From contig NZ_QWJJ01000017.1 of assembly GCF_003575965.1 (NCBI RefSeq), positions 47,102-111,101 on the forward strand: a stretch of 64,000 bases of DNA, read 5' to 3'. This DNA is from Pseudooceanicola sediminis (lineage in GTDB: Bacteria > Pseudomonadota > Alphaproteobacteria > Rhodobacterales > Rhodobacteraceae). Of the stretch, positions 52,775-62,174 are shown one piece after another. The position numbers and the translations under genes were made by a program. A model generated the notes under the pieces. The model was given only the letters and a program-made list of their open reading frames with translations. It had not been told where the DNA came from and did no database searches. Within the stretch, counting starts at the first letter, position 1. Each line of letters opens with the position of its first letter.

Positions 52775-53887
52775 ATGACCAATGATCCCTCAGCACTGAC
52801 CCTCACGGCGATCAGCAAGAAATTCGGAGGTCTGGTTGCCGTCGATGACCTTGATCTTGTCGTCGAACCCGGTGCGCTGGTGTCTCTTCTGGGGCCATCT
52901 GGGTGCGGCAAGACCACGACCTTGCGAATGGTCGCGGGTTTCGAGACCCCTGACAGCGGACAAATTCGCATCGCGGGCGAGGACGTCACGCGCCAGCCCC
53001 CCAACCGGCGCGGGTTGGGCATGGTGTTTCAAAGCTATTCACTCTTTCCCCATAGGACCGTTGCGGAAAATGTCGCCTTTGGCCTGCGCATGGCCGGCGC
53101 TTCGAAGCAGACACAGTCGGACGAGGTGCGGCGCATGCTGGACATGGTGCACCTGACGGGGCGCGAAGACATGTTTCCTGCGCAATTGTCAGGTGGCCAG
53201 CAGCAGCGCGTTGCCTTGGCGCGGGCGCTTGTCGTCAATCCGCGGGTTCTTCTTCTAGACGAACCGTTGGGCGCATTGGACAAGGCCCTGCGCGAACAGA
53301 TGCAGTTCGAAATCCGCGAAATGCAACAGCGCTTGGAAATCACGACGCTTCTGGTCACCCACGATCAGGAAGAGGCCATGTCGATGTCCGATCAGATCGC
53401 CGTGATGCACGGCGGACGAATTCTGCAACTGGGTGCACCGAACCAGATCTACGACCGACCCGAAACCGCCTTCGTCGCGACGTTCCTGGGCACGTCCAAT
53501 CTGTTCGCCGGTACGGTCATGCCGCACGGATATCTTGACACCGTGGCGGGCAAGCTGCCCCTGCCAGGCCCGACGCCTGACCGATCGCACGAAATGTTCA
53601 CCCCGGGTGCGACGCTGACCTTGTCGGTACGCCCCGAACGGGTCGTTCTTGGTCCTGACGCCGCCAGTCTGCCGCAGGGGTTGACGGGGCGGATCATCGC
53701 CGCCTCGTTCCGCGGATCCTACGCCGCATACCGGATCGCCCTTTCCGACTCGGAGACGGAAATCACCGCCTATCGGCAGGCGGACGCATCGCTCGGGCAA
53801 ACCGGCCTTTCCATAGGGCAGAGCATATCCCTCGGCTGGCCGATCGAGGACAGCGTGATCGTGACCGATGCCGAACCGCAGGAGTAA
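52775..53887 (+). CDS. ABC transporter ATP-binding protein (PotA-like)
   Basis: A 370-residue ATPase. Walker A GPSGCGKT (residues 40-47), Q-loop FQSYSLFPH, signature LSGGQQQR (138-145), Walker B LLLDEP (159-164) and an H-loop TLLVTHDQEEAM. A C-terminal TOBE-type regulatory domain follows. It is the spermidine/putrescine/iron-type subfamily and powers the permeases encoded downstream. It is the first gene of the operon, with hydantoinase genes inserted between it and its transporter partners. Confidence 0.95.
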   Translation: MTNDPSALTLTAISKKFGGLVAVDDLDLVVEPGALVSLLGPSGCGKTTTLRMVAGFETPDSGQIRIAGEDVTRQPPNRRGLGMVFQSYSLFPHRTVAENVAFGLRMAGASKQTQSDEVRRMLDMVHLTGREDMFPAQLSGGQQQRVALARALVVNPRVLLLDEPLGALDKALREQMQFEIREMQQRLEITTLLVTHDQEEAMSMSDQIAVMHGGRILQLGAPNQIYDRPETAFVATFLGTSNLFAGTVMPHGYLDTVAGKLPLPGPTPDRSHEMFTPGATLTLSVRPERVVLGPDAASLPQGLTGRIIAASFRGSYAAYRIALSDSETEITAYRQADASLGQTGLSIGQSISLGWPIEDSVIVTDAEPQE

Positions 53888-53890
53888 TTC

Positions 53891-55957
53891 ATGAACGACA
53901 TTTCCCAAGGCCTGTCCGGACGGCTGCGGATCGGCATCGACGTCGGCGGTACATTCACCGATTTTGTCATGGCCGATGCCCAGACGGGACGCGTTTCGCT
54001 CTTCAAGGAACCCTCCACCCCGGACGACCCCGCGCAGGCACTGATCGAAGGGTTGGGGAAATTCCTCGAACGCGAAGGGATGACGGCGCGTGATGTGGGC
54101 GGCTTGATGCATGGCACGACCATCGGACTGAACGCGATCATCCAGCGCCGTGGCGCGGATATCGGTTTGATCGTGACAAAGGGGTACCGCGACATCCTCG
54201 AAATCGCCCGATGCCGGATGCCGTCGTCTTTCGATCTGCACGCGCAGAAAGAGGTTCCCCTGGTGAGCCGTGCCCGCGTGATCGAGATTGATGCCCGCTT
54301 TGACCGCGACGGCAACATCACACGAGAGCCCGATGCCCAGGAGCTGGATCGCGTTGCTGGCGAACTTGCCGCGCTGAAGCTCGATGCCGCGGCCCTGATG
54401 CTGATCAACGGCTACGCCAACCCCGAAGCCGAAGGCCGCATCGCGCAGGCGCTGGCCCAACGGCTGAAAGCGCTGCCGATATCCTCTGCCGCGCAGATAT
54501 GGCCGGAGATCCGTGAATACGAACGCACGTTGGTCGCCTGCCTGAATGCCTATATCCAACCGTTGATGGCCGCCTATTTCGACCGCCTGACCGGCGGGCT
54601 GAAACGGATTGGCGTTACGGCGCCCTTGCTGGTCACGGCCTCGAACGGGGGATCCTTGTCCGTGGCATCGGCGATGGCCCGCCCCGTCGAAACCATCCTC
54701 TCGGGTCCCGCATCCGGCGTCATGGCCGCCGTGCGTCAGGCCGGGCAGTCCGGAATGGAAAATATCATTACCTTCGACATGGGGGGAACGTCCTCCGACA
54801 TGGCCGTTGCAACCGATGGTACCGCAGGCATAGCCACGCGCACTGATATCGGAGGGCTGCCGCTGGTGTTGCCGGTGGTGGATGTGAACGCAATTGGCGC
54901 GGGTGGCGGATCAATCATCTGGGCAGACGCGCAGGGTGTCCTCAAGGTTGGCCCGCAGAGTGCCGGGGCGCACCCCGGCCCGGTTTCCTATGGGCGTGGC
55001 GGAACCGAACCGACCGTTACGGACTGCTTTATCGCCTGCGGCTTCATCGACCCCGCCATGTTCGGGGGCGGCGCCATGCCGCTGGATGGCGACGCCGCCC
55101 GAACCGCGCTGAACGGGGTGGCGGATCGTATTGGCCTGACGGGGGCCGACCGCGAAGCTCGCCTTGCCGAAGGTGCCCTGGCCGTTGCCTGCGCAGGAAT
55201 GGCCGGTTCGCTGTTTCGCACGATGGCCGAACGTGGCCTGGACCCGCGCGATTTCGTGCTGCTTCCCTTTGGCGGTGCAGGCCCGACCCAAGCCAACCTG
55301 CTGGCCGAAGAAATCGGCATAGCGCGAATTCTTGTCCCCCAGGCCGCAGGGGCCTATTGCGCCATGGGCGCTGCGGGCGCCGATCTACGCCGCGATTTCG
55401 TCCGTTCCCTGCGCGTCGAACTGAACGACGACACGGTAAAATTGGCTGAGGAAACCTTTGCGTCACTTCAGGCCGAAGGTGAGACATGGCTGGCGGACGA
55501 GTTGCCCGATATCAAGGAACAGCGCGCCGAACGCTCTGCCGACATCCGTTATGCCGGCCAGGCCTATGAACTGCGGGTATCCTTGTCTGCCGGCGACGAT
55601 GTTCAGGCCTACGCCGAGGCGTTCCATCGCGAACACGAACGGATCTATGGGTTTCGCGACACCGATGCCCCGGTAGAGATCGGCACGATCCGCCTGGCCA
55701 TGATCGGGGCGGGACAGCCGCTGGCGGCAGCGACGGCCACGGGCAGCGGCGCGCCCATACGCACCCGACGGGACATCTTTCACAAGGGCACATGGCATAC
55801 CGCAGACGTCTATGATCGATCAGACCTTGGACGGGCTGCGACGCTATCCGGTCCGGCCATCGTCGAGCAACCCGAAACCACCACGGTCATCCTTCCAGGT
55901 TGGATGGCCACCGTCGACGACCACGGCAACCTGATCATCGAAAGGACCAAGGCATGA
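53891..55957 (+). CDS. Hydantoinase A / oxoprolinase-type subunit (HyuA)
   Basis: A 688-residue ATP-grasping amidohydrolase. GIDVGGTFTDFVMAD (15-29), LMHGTTIGLNAIIQRRG, FDMGGTSSDMAVATDG and GAGGGSIIWADAQG are the actin-like ATPase motifs of the hydantoinase A/oxoprolinase family. It opens a cyclic amide such as a hydantoin or 5-oxoproline with ATP, together with the HyuB subunit encoded by the next gene (4-base overlap). It lies 3 bases after the ABC ATPase gene. Confidence 0.92.
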   Translation: MNDISQGLSGRLRIGIDVGGTFTDFVMADAQTGRVSLFKEPSTPDDPAQALIEGLGKFLEREGMTARDVGGLMHGTTIGLNAIIQRRGADIGLIVTKGYRDILEIARCRMPSSFDLHAQKEVPLVSRARVIEIDARFDRDGNITREPDAQELDRVAGELAALKLDAAALMLINGYANPEAEGRIAQALAQRLKALPISSAAQIWPEIREYERTLVACLNAYIQPLMAAYFDRLTGGLKRIGVTAPLLVTASNGGSLSVASAMARPVETILSGPASGVMAAVRQAGQSGMENIITFDMGGTSSDMAVATDGTAGIATRTDIGGLPLVLPVVDVNAIGAGGGSIIWADAQGVLKVGPQSAGAHPGPVSYGRGGTEPTVTDCFIACGFIDPAMFGGGAMPLDGDAARTALNGVADRIGLTGADREARLAEGALAVACAGMAGSLFRTMAERGLDPRDFVLLPFGGAGPTQANLLAEEIGIARILVPQAAGAYCAMGAAGADLRRDFVRSLRVELNDDTVKLAEETFASLQAEGETWLADELPDIKEQRAERSADIRYAGQAYELRVSLSAGDDVQAYAEAFHREHERIYGFRDTDAPVEIGTIRLAMIGAGQPLAAATATGSGAPIRTRRDIFHKGTWHTADVYDRSDLGRAATLSGPAIVEQPETTTVILPGWMATVDDHGNLIIERTKA

Positions 55958-57945
55958 GCAGCCTCGACCCCGTTCTGCTTGAGATCCTGGGAAACAAATT
56001 CGCCTCCGTCACCGAAGAGATGTGCCTGACGCTGCAACGCACGGGACGGACGCTCTATGTCAAGGAAACGGCTGATTTCGCCTGTGCGCTGGCTGGGCTG
56101 GATGGACGGTTCTTCGCTTATCCCCGCTCCATCGGCGTATCTGGTTTCGTCGGATTGGAGTGTCTGCCCGCAATCCAGTCTGTCATCGATACTCAGGGGG
56201 CCTTGCAGCCTGGCGATGTGATCCTGACGAATGATCCCTATCGGTCGACGGGGCTGGCGACACACCTGCCTGATCTGCACATGATCGAACCCTATTTTCA
56301 TGAGGGTGAAATCGTCGCCTATGGGTGGTGCTTCGTTCATTGCTCGGACGTAGGGGGACGGGTCGCCTCCTCCATTTCACCCCTCAACACCGAGATTTTT
56401 CAGGAAGGGCTGCGCATTCCGCCGGTCAAACTGATGCGGCGTGGAGAGATGAGCCCAGAGATCAAACTGTTCCTCGATGCCAACTCGCGCACACCAGAGG
56501 CAAATATGGGCGACATTCGCGCCATGCTCGCGTCTCTTGCCACCGGGCGTCGGCGGACAGAACAAATGCTGCGCCAACATGGCGTGGCCGAATTGACAGC
56601 GGCACAGGAAGCTCTGATGTCCTATGCTGCCGGCAAGGCCGAAGCGGTTCTGCGGCAAATGCCCGAAGGGCGCTACAGTTTCTCGGACTACCTTGACGAT
56701 GATGCGGCCAGCCGCTTGCCTGTGCGCGTCTCGGTCACGGTTGAGATTGCGGATGGCAAGGTGCATCTGGATTTCACGGGCACCGATCCCCAGGTCGCCA
56801 CGGCAATGAACATCCCCTCGTGTGGGCGCCCTCACGCGTGGCTGACCTTGCGAATGCTGGCGCTGGTGCAAACCCTGGACAAATCCGCGCCCCTGAACGC
56901 AGGTCTGCTGCGGCCCCTGTCCGTCACCACGCCCTTGGGCACTCTGGTCAATCCGCAGGAGCCGGCAGCGACTGGCGTACGCCATGCCGCTGCAATCAGG
57001 GTGAACGATATCCTGAACGGTGCCTTCGGACTTGCCTTGCCCGACGTCCTGCCTGCGGCCGCATCCGGCACCGTGATCCCCATCGTGATGAGCGAACCTA
57101 CGGCCAGAGGGGGTCGGATGGTGCAGGTGATCGAACCCCTGATCGGGGGAACCGGTGCGCGGCACGGCCACGATGGTGTGGACGGTCGCGACAGCGGCAT
57201 TTCGAACCTGGCAAACAACCCCGCCGAAACGGTCGAGGCCGAGTTGGGTGTCGAAGTGCTGCATTATGCGCTGCGCGCGGATTCGGGTGGTGCGGGGCAA
57301 TGGCGTGGCGGCTGCGGGATGGAATTGTCCTTTCGTGTCCTGACCGATGGCTCTCACGTACTTGGCCGCGGCATGGAGCGAATGCTTTTCAGGCCATGGG
57401 GTCAGGCTGGCGGCCAGCCCGGGCAACCCGGTTCGCTTATCGTCAACGAGGGCAGACCGCGCGAAATCCGGCTTGGCAAGATCGACGTCCTGGAGGTCAA
57501 CGCAGGCGATATCGTGACCTTCCGCACCCCTGGCGCCGGGGGATGGGGCAATCCGACGGATCGCGATCCAATGGCCGTTCTGGCAGATGTCGCCGCCGGG
57601 TTCGTCACCCCGGATGCAGCCCGGCGGGCCTACGGCGTCGTGCTCTGCGACGGACACCTTGATCCGGAGGCGACAATGGCCCTGCGTGCGGAAATGCCTA
57701 CCCAGGACGGCACGGTCTTCGGGCCGGAACGCGATACCTGGGACAGCATCTTCGCACCCGCCCTGATGGATCAATTGAATTCGGCGCTGCTGAGCCTGCC
57801 CTTGTCACGCCGCCAGACGCATCGCCGGAAAATCTTTGAAACGGTTCTTGCGGATCTGCCCTCAAACTTTCCGCGCAGTCCTGCGTCCGACACCCAACGA
57901 GACACCGCGATCAAGCGGTTCGAAACGTGCCTACGCTCCTTCTAG
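55954..57945 (+). CDS. Hydantoinase B / oxoprolinase-type subunit (HyuB)
   Basis: A 663-residue protein. DPVLLEILGNKFASVTEEM, DVILTNDPYRSTGLATHL, MNIPSCGRPHAWLTLRML (family norms here suggest a conserved Cys/His pair), GGTGARHGHDGVDG and GGAGQWRGGCGMELSF are the usual blocks of hydantoinase B. It is the substrate-handling partner of HyuA. The ATG overlaps the HyuA stop by 4 bases. Together they would hydrolyse a cyclic ureide or lactam. Confidence 0.92.
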   Translation: MSSLDPVLLEILGNKFASVTEEMCLTLQRTGRTLYVKETADFACALAGLDGRFFAYPRSIGVSGFVGLECLPAIQSVIDTQGALQPGDVILTNDPYRSTGLATHLPDLHMIEPYFHEGEIVAYGWCFVHCSDVGGRVASSISPLNTEIFQEGLRIPPVKLMRRGEMSPEIKLFLDANSRTPEANMGDIRAMLASLATGRRRTEQMLRQHGVAELTAAQEALMSYAAGKAEAVLRQMPEGRYSFSDYLDDDAASRLPVRVSVTVEIADGKVHLDFTGTDPQVATAMNIPSCGRPHAWLTLRMLALVQTLDKSAPLNAGLLRPLSVTTPLGTLVNPQEPAATGVRHAAAIRVNDILNGAFGLALPDVLPAAASGTVIPIVMSEPTARGGRMVQVIEPLIGGTGARHGHDGVDGRDSGISNLANNPAETVEAELGVEVLHYALRADSGGAGQWRGGCGMELSFRVLTDGSHVLGRGMERMLFRPWGQAGGQPGQPGSLIVNEGRPREIRLGKIDVLEVNAGDIVTFRTPGAGGWGNPTDRDPMAVLADVAAGFVTPDAARRAYGVVLCDGHLDPEATMALRAEMPTQDGTVFGPERDTWDSIFAPALMDQLNSALLSLPLSRRQTHRRKIFETVLADLPSNFPRSPASDTQRDTAIKRFETCLRSF

Positions 57946-57980
57946 CTACCTGTTAACCGGCCTAACCAACGGAGAGACCC

Positions 57981-59021
57981 ATGAAACTGAACAGACGTAC
58001 CTTCCTTGGCACCGGCGCTGCGGCGACGGGCCTTATCGGCCTGAACGGCCTGCCACTGCGCGCGCAGGATCGAACCCTCAATGTCACCGCCTACGGTGGC
58101 GTATGGGAACGCGCGATCCGCGACTGCTTCGTTGCCCCCTTCGAGGCAAAGACCGGGGCGACAGCAACCGTTTCTCTCGGCGGTCCGGCCCAATGGCTGG
58201 CGCAGGTCGAGGCCAACCCGGAAAACCCGCCGCTCGATGTGTTGATCATGTCCCCCGACCTGGCCGTGATTGCCGCCGAGGGCGACCTGATGGACGATTT
58301 CACTGTCGAAAAGCTGCCCAACCTCGCGAATATTCCGCAAGAGTTCACTGATGCCTGCCTGGGCAAGGGCACCTATTTCGATTATGGCGTCGGCGGCATC
58401 ACCTACAACAAGCAAGTCGTCTCTGACGCGCCCAAGAGCTTTGCCGCCTTCGTCGACCGGGTGGCCTCGGGGGAATTCATCGCCTCCGTTCCGTCCATCC
58501 AGTACGGTCCGACAACCGTGTTTTTCCTCTGGGCCCTGAACAATGCACTGGGCGGCACGGTCGACAACGTGGACCCCTTCTTTGAGGCAATGGCGAAAAT
58601 GAAGGACAACCTTGTCTTCTGGGCTGGCCCGAACGATTTCTTCAATCACCTCGCATCGGGCGAAGCGGATCTGGGCATCTATTTCGATGGTCGGACCTGG
58701 AACCATGTCGACGAAGGTGTCGACTGGATCAGCTTCATCAACCCCGAGGAAGGTGGCGCGATGACCGCCGTGGCGATTCAGAAGCCCAAGAACGCCTCGG
58801 ATCTTGCCTGGGACTACCTGAACGAGGTCCTGGCGCCAGAGAACCAGTCCAAGTTTGCCGAGATACTGAACTATGGTGTGACGAACACCAAAGTCGAATA
58901 CAGCGAAAAGCTCGCCTCGCGCGTGACGCCACTGTCCGAGGCAAACTTGCCCCCCTACGCCGAAATCGCCAGAGTTCGAAACGACTGGGTCGACCGCTGG
59001 AACCGCGAAATCGGCATGTAA
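57981..59021 (+). CDS. ABC transporter substrate-binding protein (PotD-like)
   Basis: A 346-residue periplasmic protein with a Tat-type signal (MKLNRRTFLGTGAAATGL). LNVTAYGGVWERAIRDCFVAPFE and DYGVGGITYNKQVV fit the type 2 spermidine/iron-binding family. Because the signal is Tat-like, it may fold before export. It belongs to the transporter with the ATPase and the two permeases. Confidence 0.9.
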   Translation: MKLNRRTFLGTGAAATGLIGLNGLPLRAQDRTLNVTAYGGVWERAIRDCFVAPFEAKTGATATVSLGGPAQWLAQVEANPENPPLDVLIMSPDLAVIAAEGDLMDDFTVEKLPNLANIPQEFTDACLGKGTYFDYGVGGITYNKQVVSDAPKSFAAFVDRVASGEFIASVPSIQYGPTTVFFLWALNNALGGTVDNVDPFFEAMAKMKDNLVFWAGPNDFFNHLASGEADLGIYFDGRTWNHVDEGVDWISFINPEEGGAMTAVAIQKPKNASDLAWDYLNEVLAPENQSKFAEILNYGVTNTKVEYSEKLASRVTPLSEANLPPYAEIARVRNDWVDRWNREIGM

Positions 59022-59073
59022 GCCGCTGGTCCCGCCGGTGCGCCGGCGGGACATTCACGTCGGGGGAAGACCC

Positions 59074-59916
59074 ATGCCGAAGACTGCCCACGTTTCAGCC
59101 AGAATGCGCCAGGCCTTGCTGCTGGCACCTTCGCTGATTTTTCTTGTCGTCTTTTTCGTGATGCCGCTGGTGGATAACTCATCGCGCTCATTCATGACAG
59201 AAGACGGCAGCCTGACGCTTGCCCGTTACGGCAGTTTTCTCAGCGACCGCTTCTATTTGGGTATCATCGTCGAGACCGTCGTCCTGTCCGCCGCTGTTAC
59301 TGCCATTTCCGTGCTGATCGCCTATCCCGTCGCCTATGTTCTGGTGCGCAAAGCGGGCCGCCTGTCCGGGCCGATTATCTTTCTGCTGATCGCGCCACTG
59401 CTAACGTCGATCATCATGCGCACCTATGGCTGGCAGGTCCTTTTTGCCCGGCGCGGCCTCGTTAACCAATGGCTTGTGACGGACCTCGGGATCCTCGACG
59501 CCCCGTTGCGCCTCCTCAACACCCCTGGCCTGGCCATCGCGGCGCTGGTGCATGTGCTGGTACCTTTCGCCGTCCTTTCCATCGCATCCGTCCTGCAAGG
59601 CGTCGACAGGCGGCTGGAAGAAGGCGCCCTGATGCTGGGCGCATCGCGGTTCCGCACCTTTTTCGAAGTTACGCTGCCCTTGACCATGGATGGCATCGGG
59701 ACCGGTGCGATCCTTGTCTTCATGATCGCCAATGGCTCTTTCGTGACACTCGTTCTGCTGGGTGGCGGTTTTCAGACACTGCCCCTGCTGATCTACCAGC
59801 AGTTCAACACCACCCGCGATTTCGCCCTCGCCTCGACGATGAGCACGATCCTTCTGGTGATCGCACTGGCGTGCCTGTGGTTGCAATTGCGCCTCGTGCG
59901 CCGCCAGGGAGCGTGA
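59074..59916 (+). CDS. ABC transporter permease (first)
   Basis: A 280-residue membrane protein with about six helices, an EAA-type loop EEGALMLGASRFRTFFEVTLP and N-terminal LLLAPSLIFLVVFFVMPLVD. It is PotB-like. ATG at 59074 behind GGGGGAAG. The next permease starts one base after its stop. Confidence 0.92.
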   Translation: MPKTAHVSARMRQALLLAPSLIFLVVFFVMPLVDNSSRSFMTEDGSLTLARYGSFLSDRFYLGIIVETVVLSAAVTAISVLIAYPVAYVLVRKAGRLSGPIIFLLIAPLLTSIIMRTYGWQVLFARRGLVNQWLVTDLGILDAPLRLLNTPGLAIAALVHVLVPFAVLSIASVLQGVDRRLEEGALMLGASRFRTFFEVTLPLTMDGIGTGAILVFMIANGSFVTLVLLGGGFQTLPLLIYQQFNTTRDFALASTMSTILLVIALACLWLQLRLVRRQGA

Positions 59917-59917
59917 C

Positions 59918-60709
59918 ATGCGCCTGACCGACATCGCCTTGTGGATCTTCACCGCAGCCTTTTTCATATTCATGATACTGCCAATTGCGGTCGTCGTCGT
60001 GATTTCCTTTACCTCGGCGGGGTATGCCAGTTTTCCCGTTCCCGGCTGGTCATTCAAATGGTTTGCGCGGATCTTCGAATATCAACCTTTCATCGACAGC
60101 CTCTGGGTCAGCCTGCAGCTGGCCGTCGTGGCGACGGTAGCATCCTGCCTGCTGGGCATCCCGGCCGCGCTGCATCTAAGCCGCGCCCGATCGGGCTGGG
60201 CGACGGCAATCACGACCTTTCTCCTCTCGCCCTTGTCGATGCCGATGATCGTCATCGGTTTCGCATCTCTATTCTTCCTGTCCTGGCTGGGCTTCGGTAT
60301 CTCGTTCGCAGCCCTGTGCATCGTCCATACCGTGATCTGCCTGCCTTACGTCATTCGCACCGTCACCGCAGTCTATCGCTCCGTTCCGCCCGCCTACGAA
60401 GAAGCGGCCCTTATACTGGGTGCCTCGCGTCTGACCACATTTCGCGAAGTGACCTTGCCGCTGATCCGCCCGGGAATAGCCGCCGGATGCCTGTTTTCCT
60501 TTCTGACCTCGTTCGACAACCTGCCTGTCAGCTATTTCTTCGGGTCGGCGCAAACCAACACCCTGCCCGTGGTGATGCTGGCCTACATGGAACACCAGTT
60601 CGACCCCTCGATCGCTGCCCTGTCCAGTTTGCAACTGCTCCTCGCGGTGATTGCATTGGTCGTGGCCGAGAGGCTTTACGGGATCGAAAAAATGACCGTC
60701 GCCACCTGA
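59918..60709 (+). CDS. ABC transporter permease (second)
   Basis: A 263-residue PotC-like permease. Hydrophobic N-terminus (WIFTAAFFIFMILPIAVVVV) and the EAA loop EEAALILGASRLTTFREVTL. It pairs with the preceding permease. Separated by one base. Confidence 0.92.
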   Translation: MRLTDIALWIFTAAFFIFMILPIAVVVVISFTSAGYASFPVPGWSFKWFARIFEYQPFIDSLWVSLQLAVVATVASCLLGIPAALHLSRARSGWATAITTFLLSPLSMPMIVIGFASLFFLSWLGFGISFAALCIVHTVICLPYVIRTVTAVYRSVPPAYEEAALILGASRLTTFREVTLPLIRPGIAAGCLFSFLTSFDNLPVSYFFGSAQTNTLPVVMLAYMEHQFDPSIAALSSLQLLLAVIALVVAERLYGIEKMTVAT

Positions 60710-60725
60710 TCTTCGGAGCCCGCCC

Positions 60726-62174
60726 ATGACCCACCTTGCCAGATTTCGCGCTTCGCTGGAGCGTACGGATATCCTTGATCATCTCCGCGACGGTCTGATC
60801 GGTCGGGATATGCCCTTTGACACGCCTTATGGCACGCAGCGGATGCTCTACGCTGACTACGTCGCCTCGGGCCGCGCCTTGCGCCAGGTCGAAGATTTCG
60901 TCGCGCAACACGTCCTGCCCTGGTACGCCAACAGCCATACCGAGGCGTCCGCCTGCGGCGAAGCGATGACACGAATGCGGGAAGAGGCACGCACGACGAT
61001 CGCGCGTCTGGTCAATGCAGGCCCCGACGGACACGTCATTTTTGCCGGATCAGGTGCAACGGCCGGCCTGAACCGTATCGCGCGGCTTTTGCAGATCGAG
61101 GAACGGGTGCGAAACGGCGACCGGATCGTCGTCATACACGGCCCATACGAACATCATTCCAACATCCTGCCCTGGCGCGAAAGCGGTGCAGAGGTCCTGG
61201 TGGTTCGCCCGGGTGCCCGCGGCGGGGTCGACCTCGACCACCTTGAAAGCTTGCTCAAGCAGCAGCAGGCAGATCTGATCATTGGCAGCTTTTCCGCCGC
61301 TTCGAACGTGACCGGCATCCTGACCGACCCGGATCCGGTGACGCGCCTCCTCAAGGCGCATGACGCGCTTGCGATCTGGGATTACGCCGGCGGCGCCCCC
61401 TACCTGCCGATGGACATGACGCCGACCCCCGATGCGGCAAAAGACGCCATCGTGTTTTCAGCACACAAGTTTCCCGGCGGTCCTGGCGCATCGGGGGTGG
61501 CCATCGTGCGGGATAGCCTGGTGCAACGTAGCACCCCGACCGTTCCGGGTGGCGGTACGGTTACGTTTGTCTCGCCTTGGCGACACAACTATTCCCCACG
61601 CGTCGAGGCCCGCGAGGAAGCCGGTACTCCCAATGTGGTGGGCGATATTCGCGCGGCGCTGGTCATGCTGGTCAAGGATGCCGTCGGATCAGCCCGGATT
61701 GTCGACCTCGACCGCCACCTGCGGACACAGGCTCTTTCTGCGTGGTCGGGGACGCCACAGATCGACCTGTTGGAACGCTCAGAGGCAGAAGCACTGCCCA
61801 TCCTGTCCTTTCGGGTTCAGGGGCAGACAGGGCTTGTACACCATCAGCTCTTCACGCGGATGCTCAGTGATCTTCACGGCATTCAGGTGCGCGGCGGATG
61901 CGCCTGCGCCGGCCCCTATGCGCATCAGCTGCTTGGGATCGACGAAGAAGGGTCGGACACTCTGTTCGGGCGCCTCTCGGAGGGTCACGAAATGGAAAAA
62001 CCGGGCTGGGTCCGACTTAACCTTTCATGGCTCCATTCCGAAGACGAAGTGACGCGCATTCTGCAAGGGGTCGCCGATTTGGCCAGGGACGCCGACACAT
62101 ATGCCCGCGACTATACCTGTGATCCCGCGACGGCACGGTTCCGCCACCATTCAGGCACAAGGCAGTCGGCATGA
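60726..62174 (+). CDS. Cysteine desulfurase-like class V aminotransferase-fold enzyme
   Basis: A 482-residue PLP enzyme. FAGSGATAGLNRIA is the phosphate loop, HGPYEHHSNILPW (His143/His144) packs on PLP, IWDYAGGAPYLPMD has Asp219, and VFSAHKFPGG holds the PLP lysine Lys248. A later VRGGCACAGPYAH has two Cys (392 and 394) at the place where cysteine desulfurases carry their catalytic Cys. The fold is of NifS/SufS type but longer than usual. It could cleave C-S bonds or act as a lyase or aminotransferase on the operon's substrate. It precedes the flavoprotein with a 4-base overlap. Confidence 0.85.
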   Translation: MTHLARFRASLERTDILDHLRDGLIGRDMPFDTPYGTQRMLYADYVASGRALRQVEDFVAQHVLPWYANSHTEASACGEAMTRMREEARTTIARLVNAGPDGHVIFAGSGATAGLNRIARLLQIEERVRNGDRIVVIHGPYEHHSNILPWRESGAEVLVVRPGARGGVDLDHLESLLKQQQADLIIGSFSAASNVTGILTDPDPVTRLLKAHDALAIWDYAGGAPYLPMDMTPTPDAAKDAIVFSAHKFPGGPGASGVAIVRDSLVQRSTPTVPGGGTVTFVSPWRHNYSPRVEAREEAGTPNVVGDIRAALVMLVKDAVGSARIVDLDRHLRTQALSAWSGTPQIDLLERSEAEALPILSFRVQGQTGLVHHQLFTRMLSDLHGIQVRGGCACAGPYAHQLLGIDEEGSDTLFGRLSEGHEMEKPGWVRLNLSWLHSEDEVTRILQGVADLARDADTYARDYTCDPATARFRHHSGTRQSA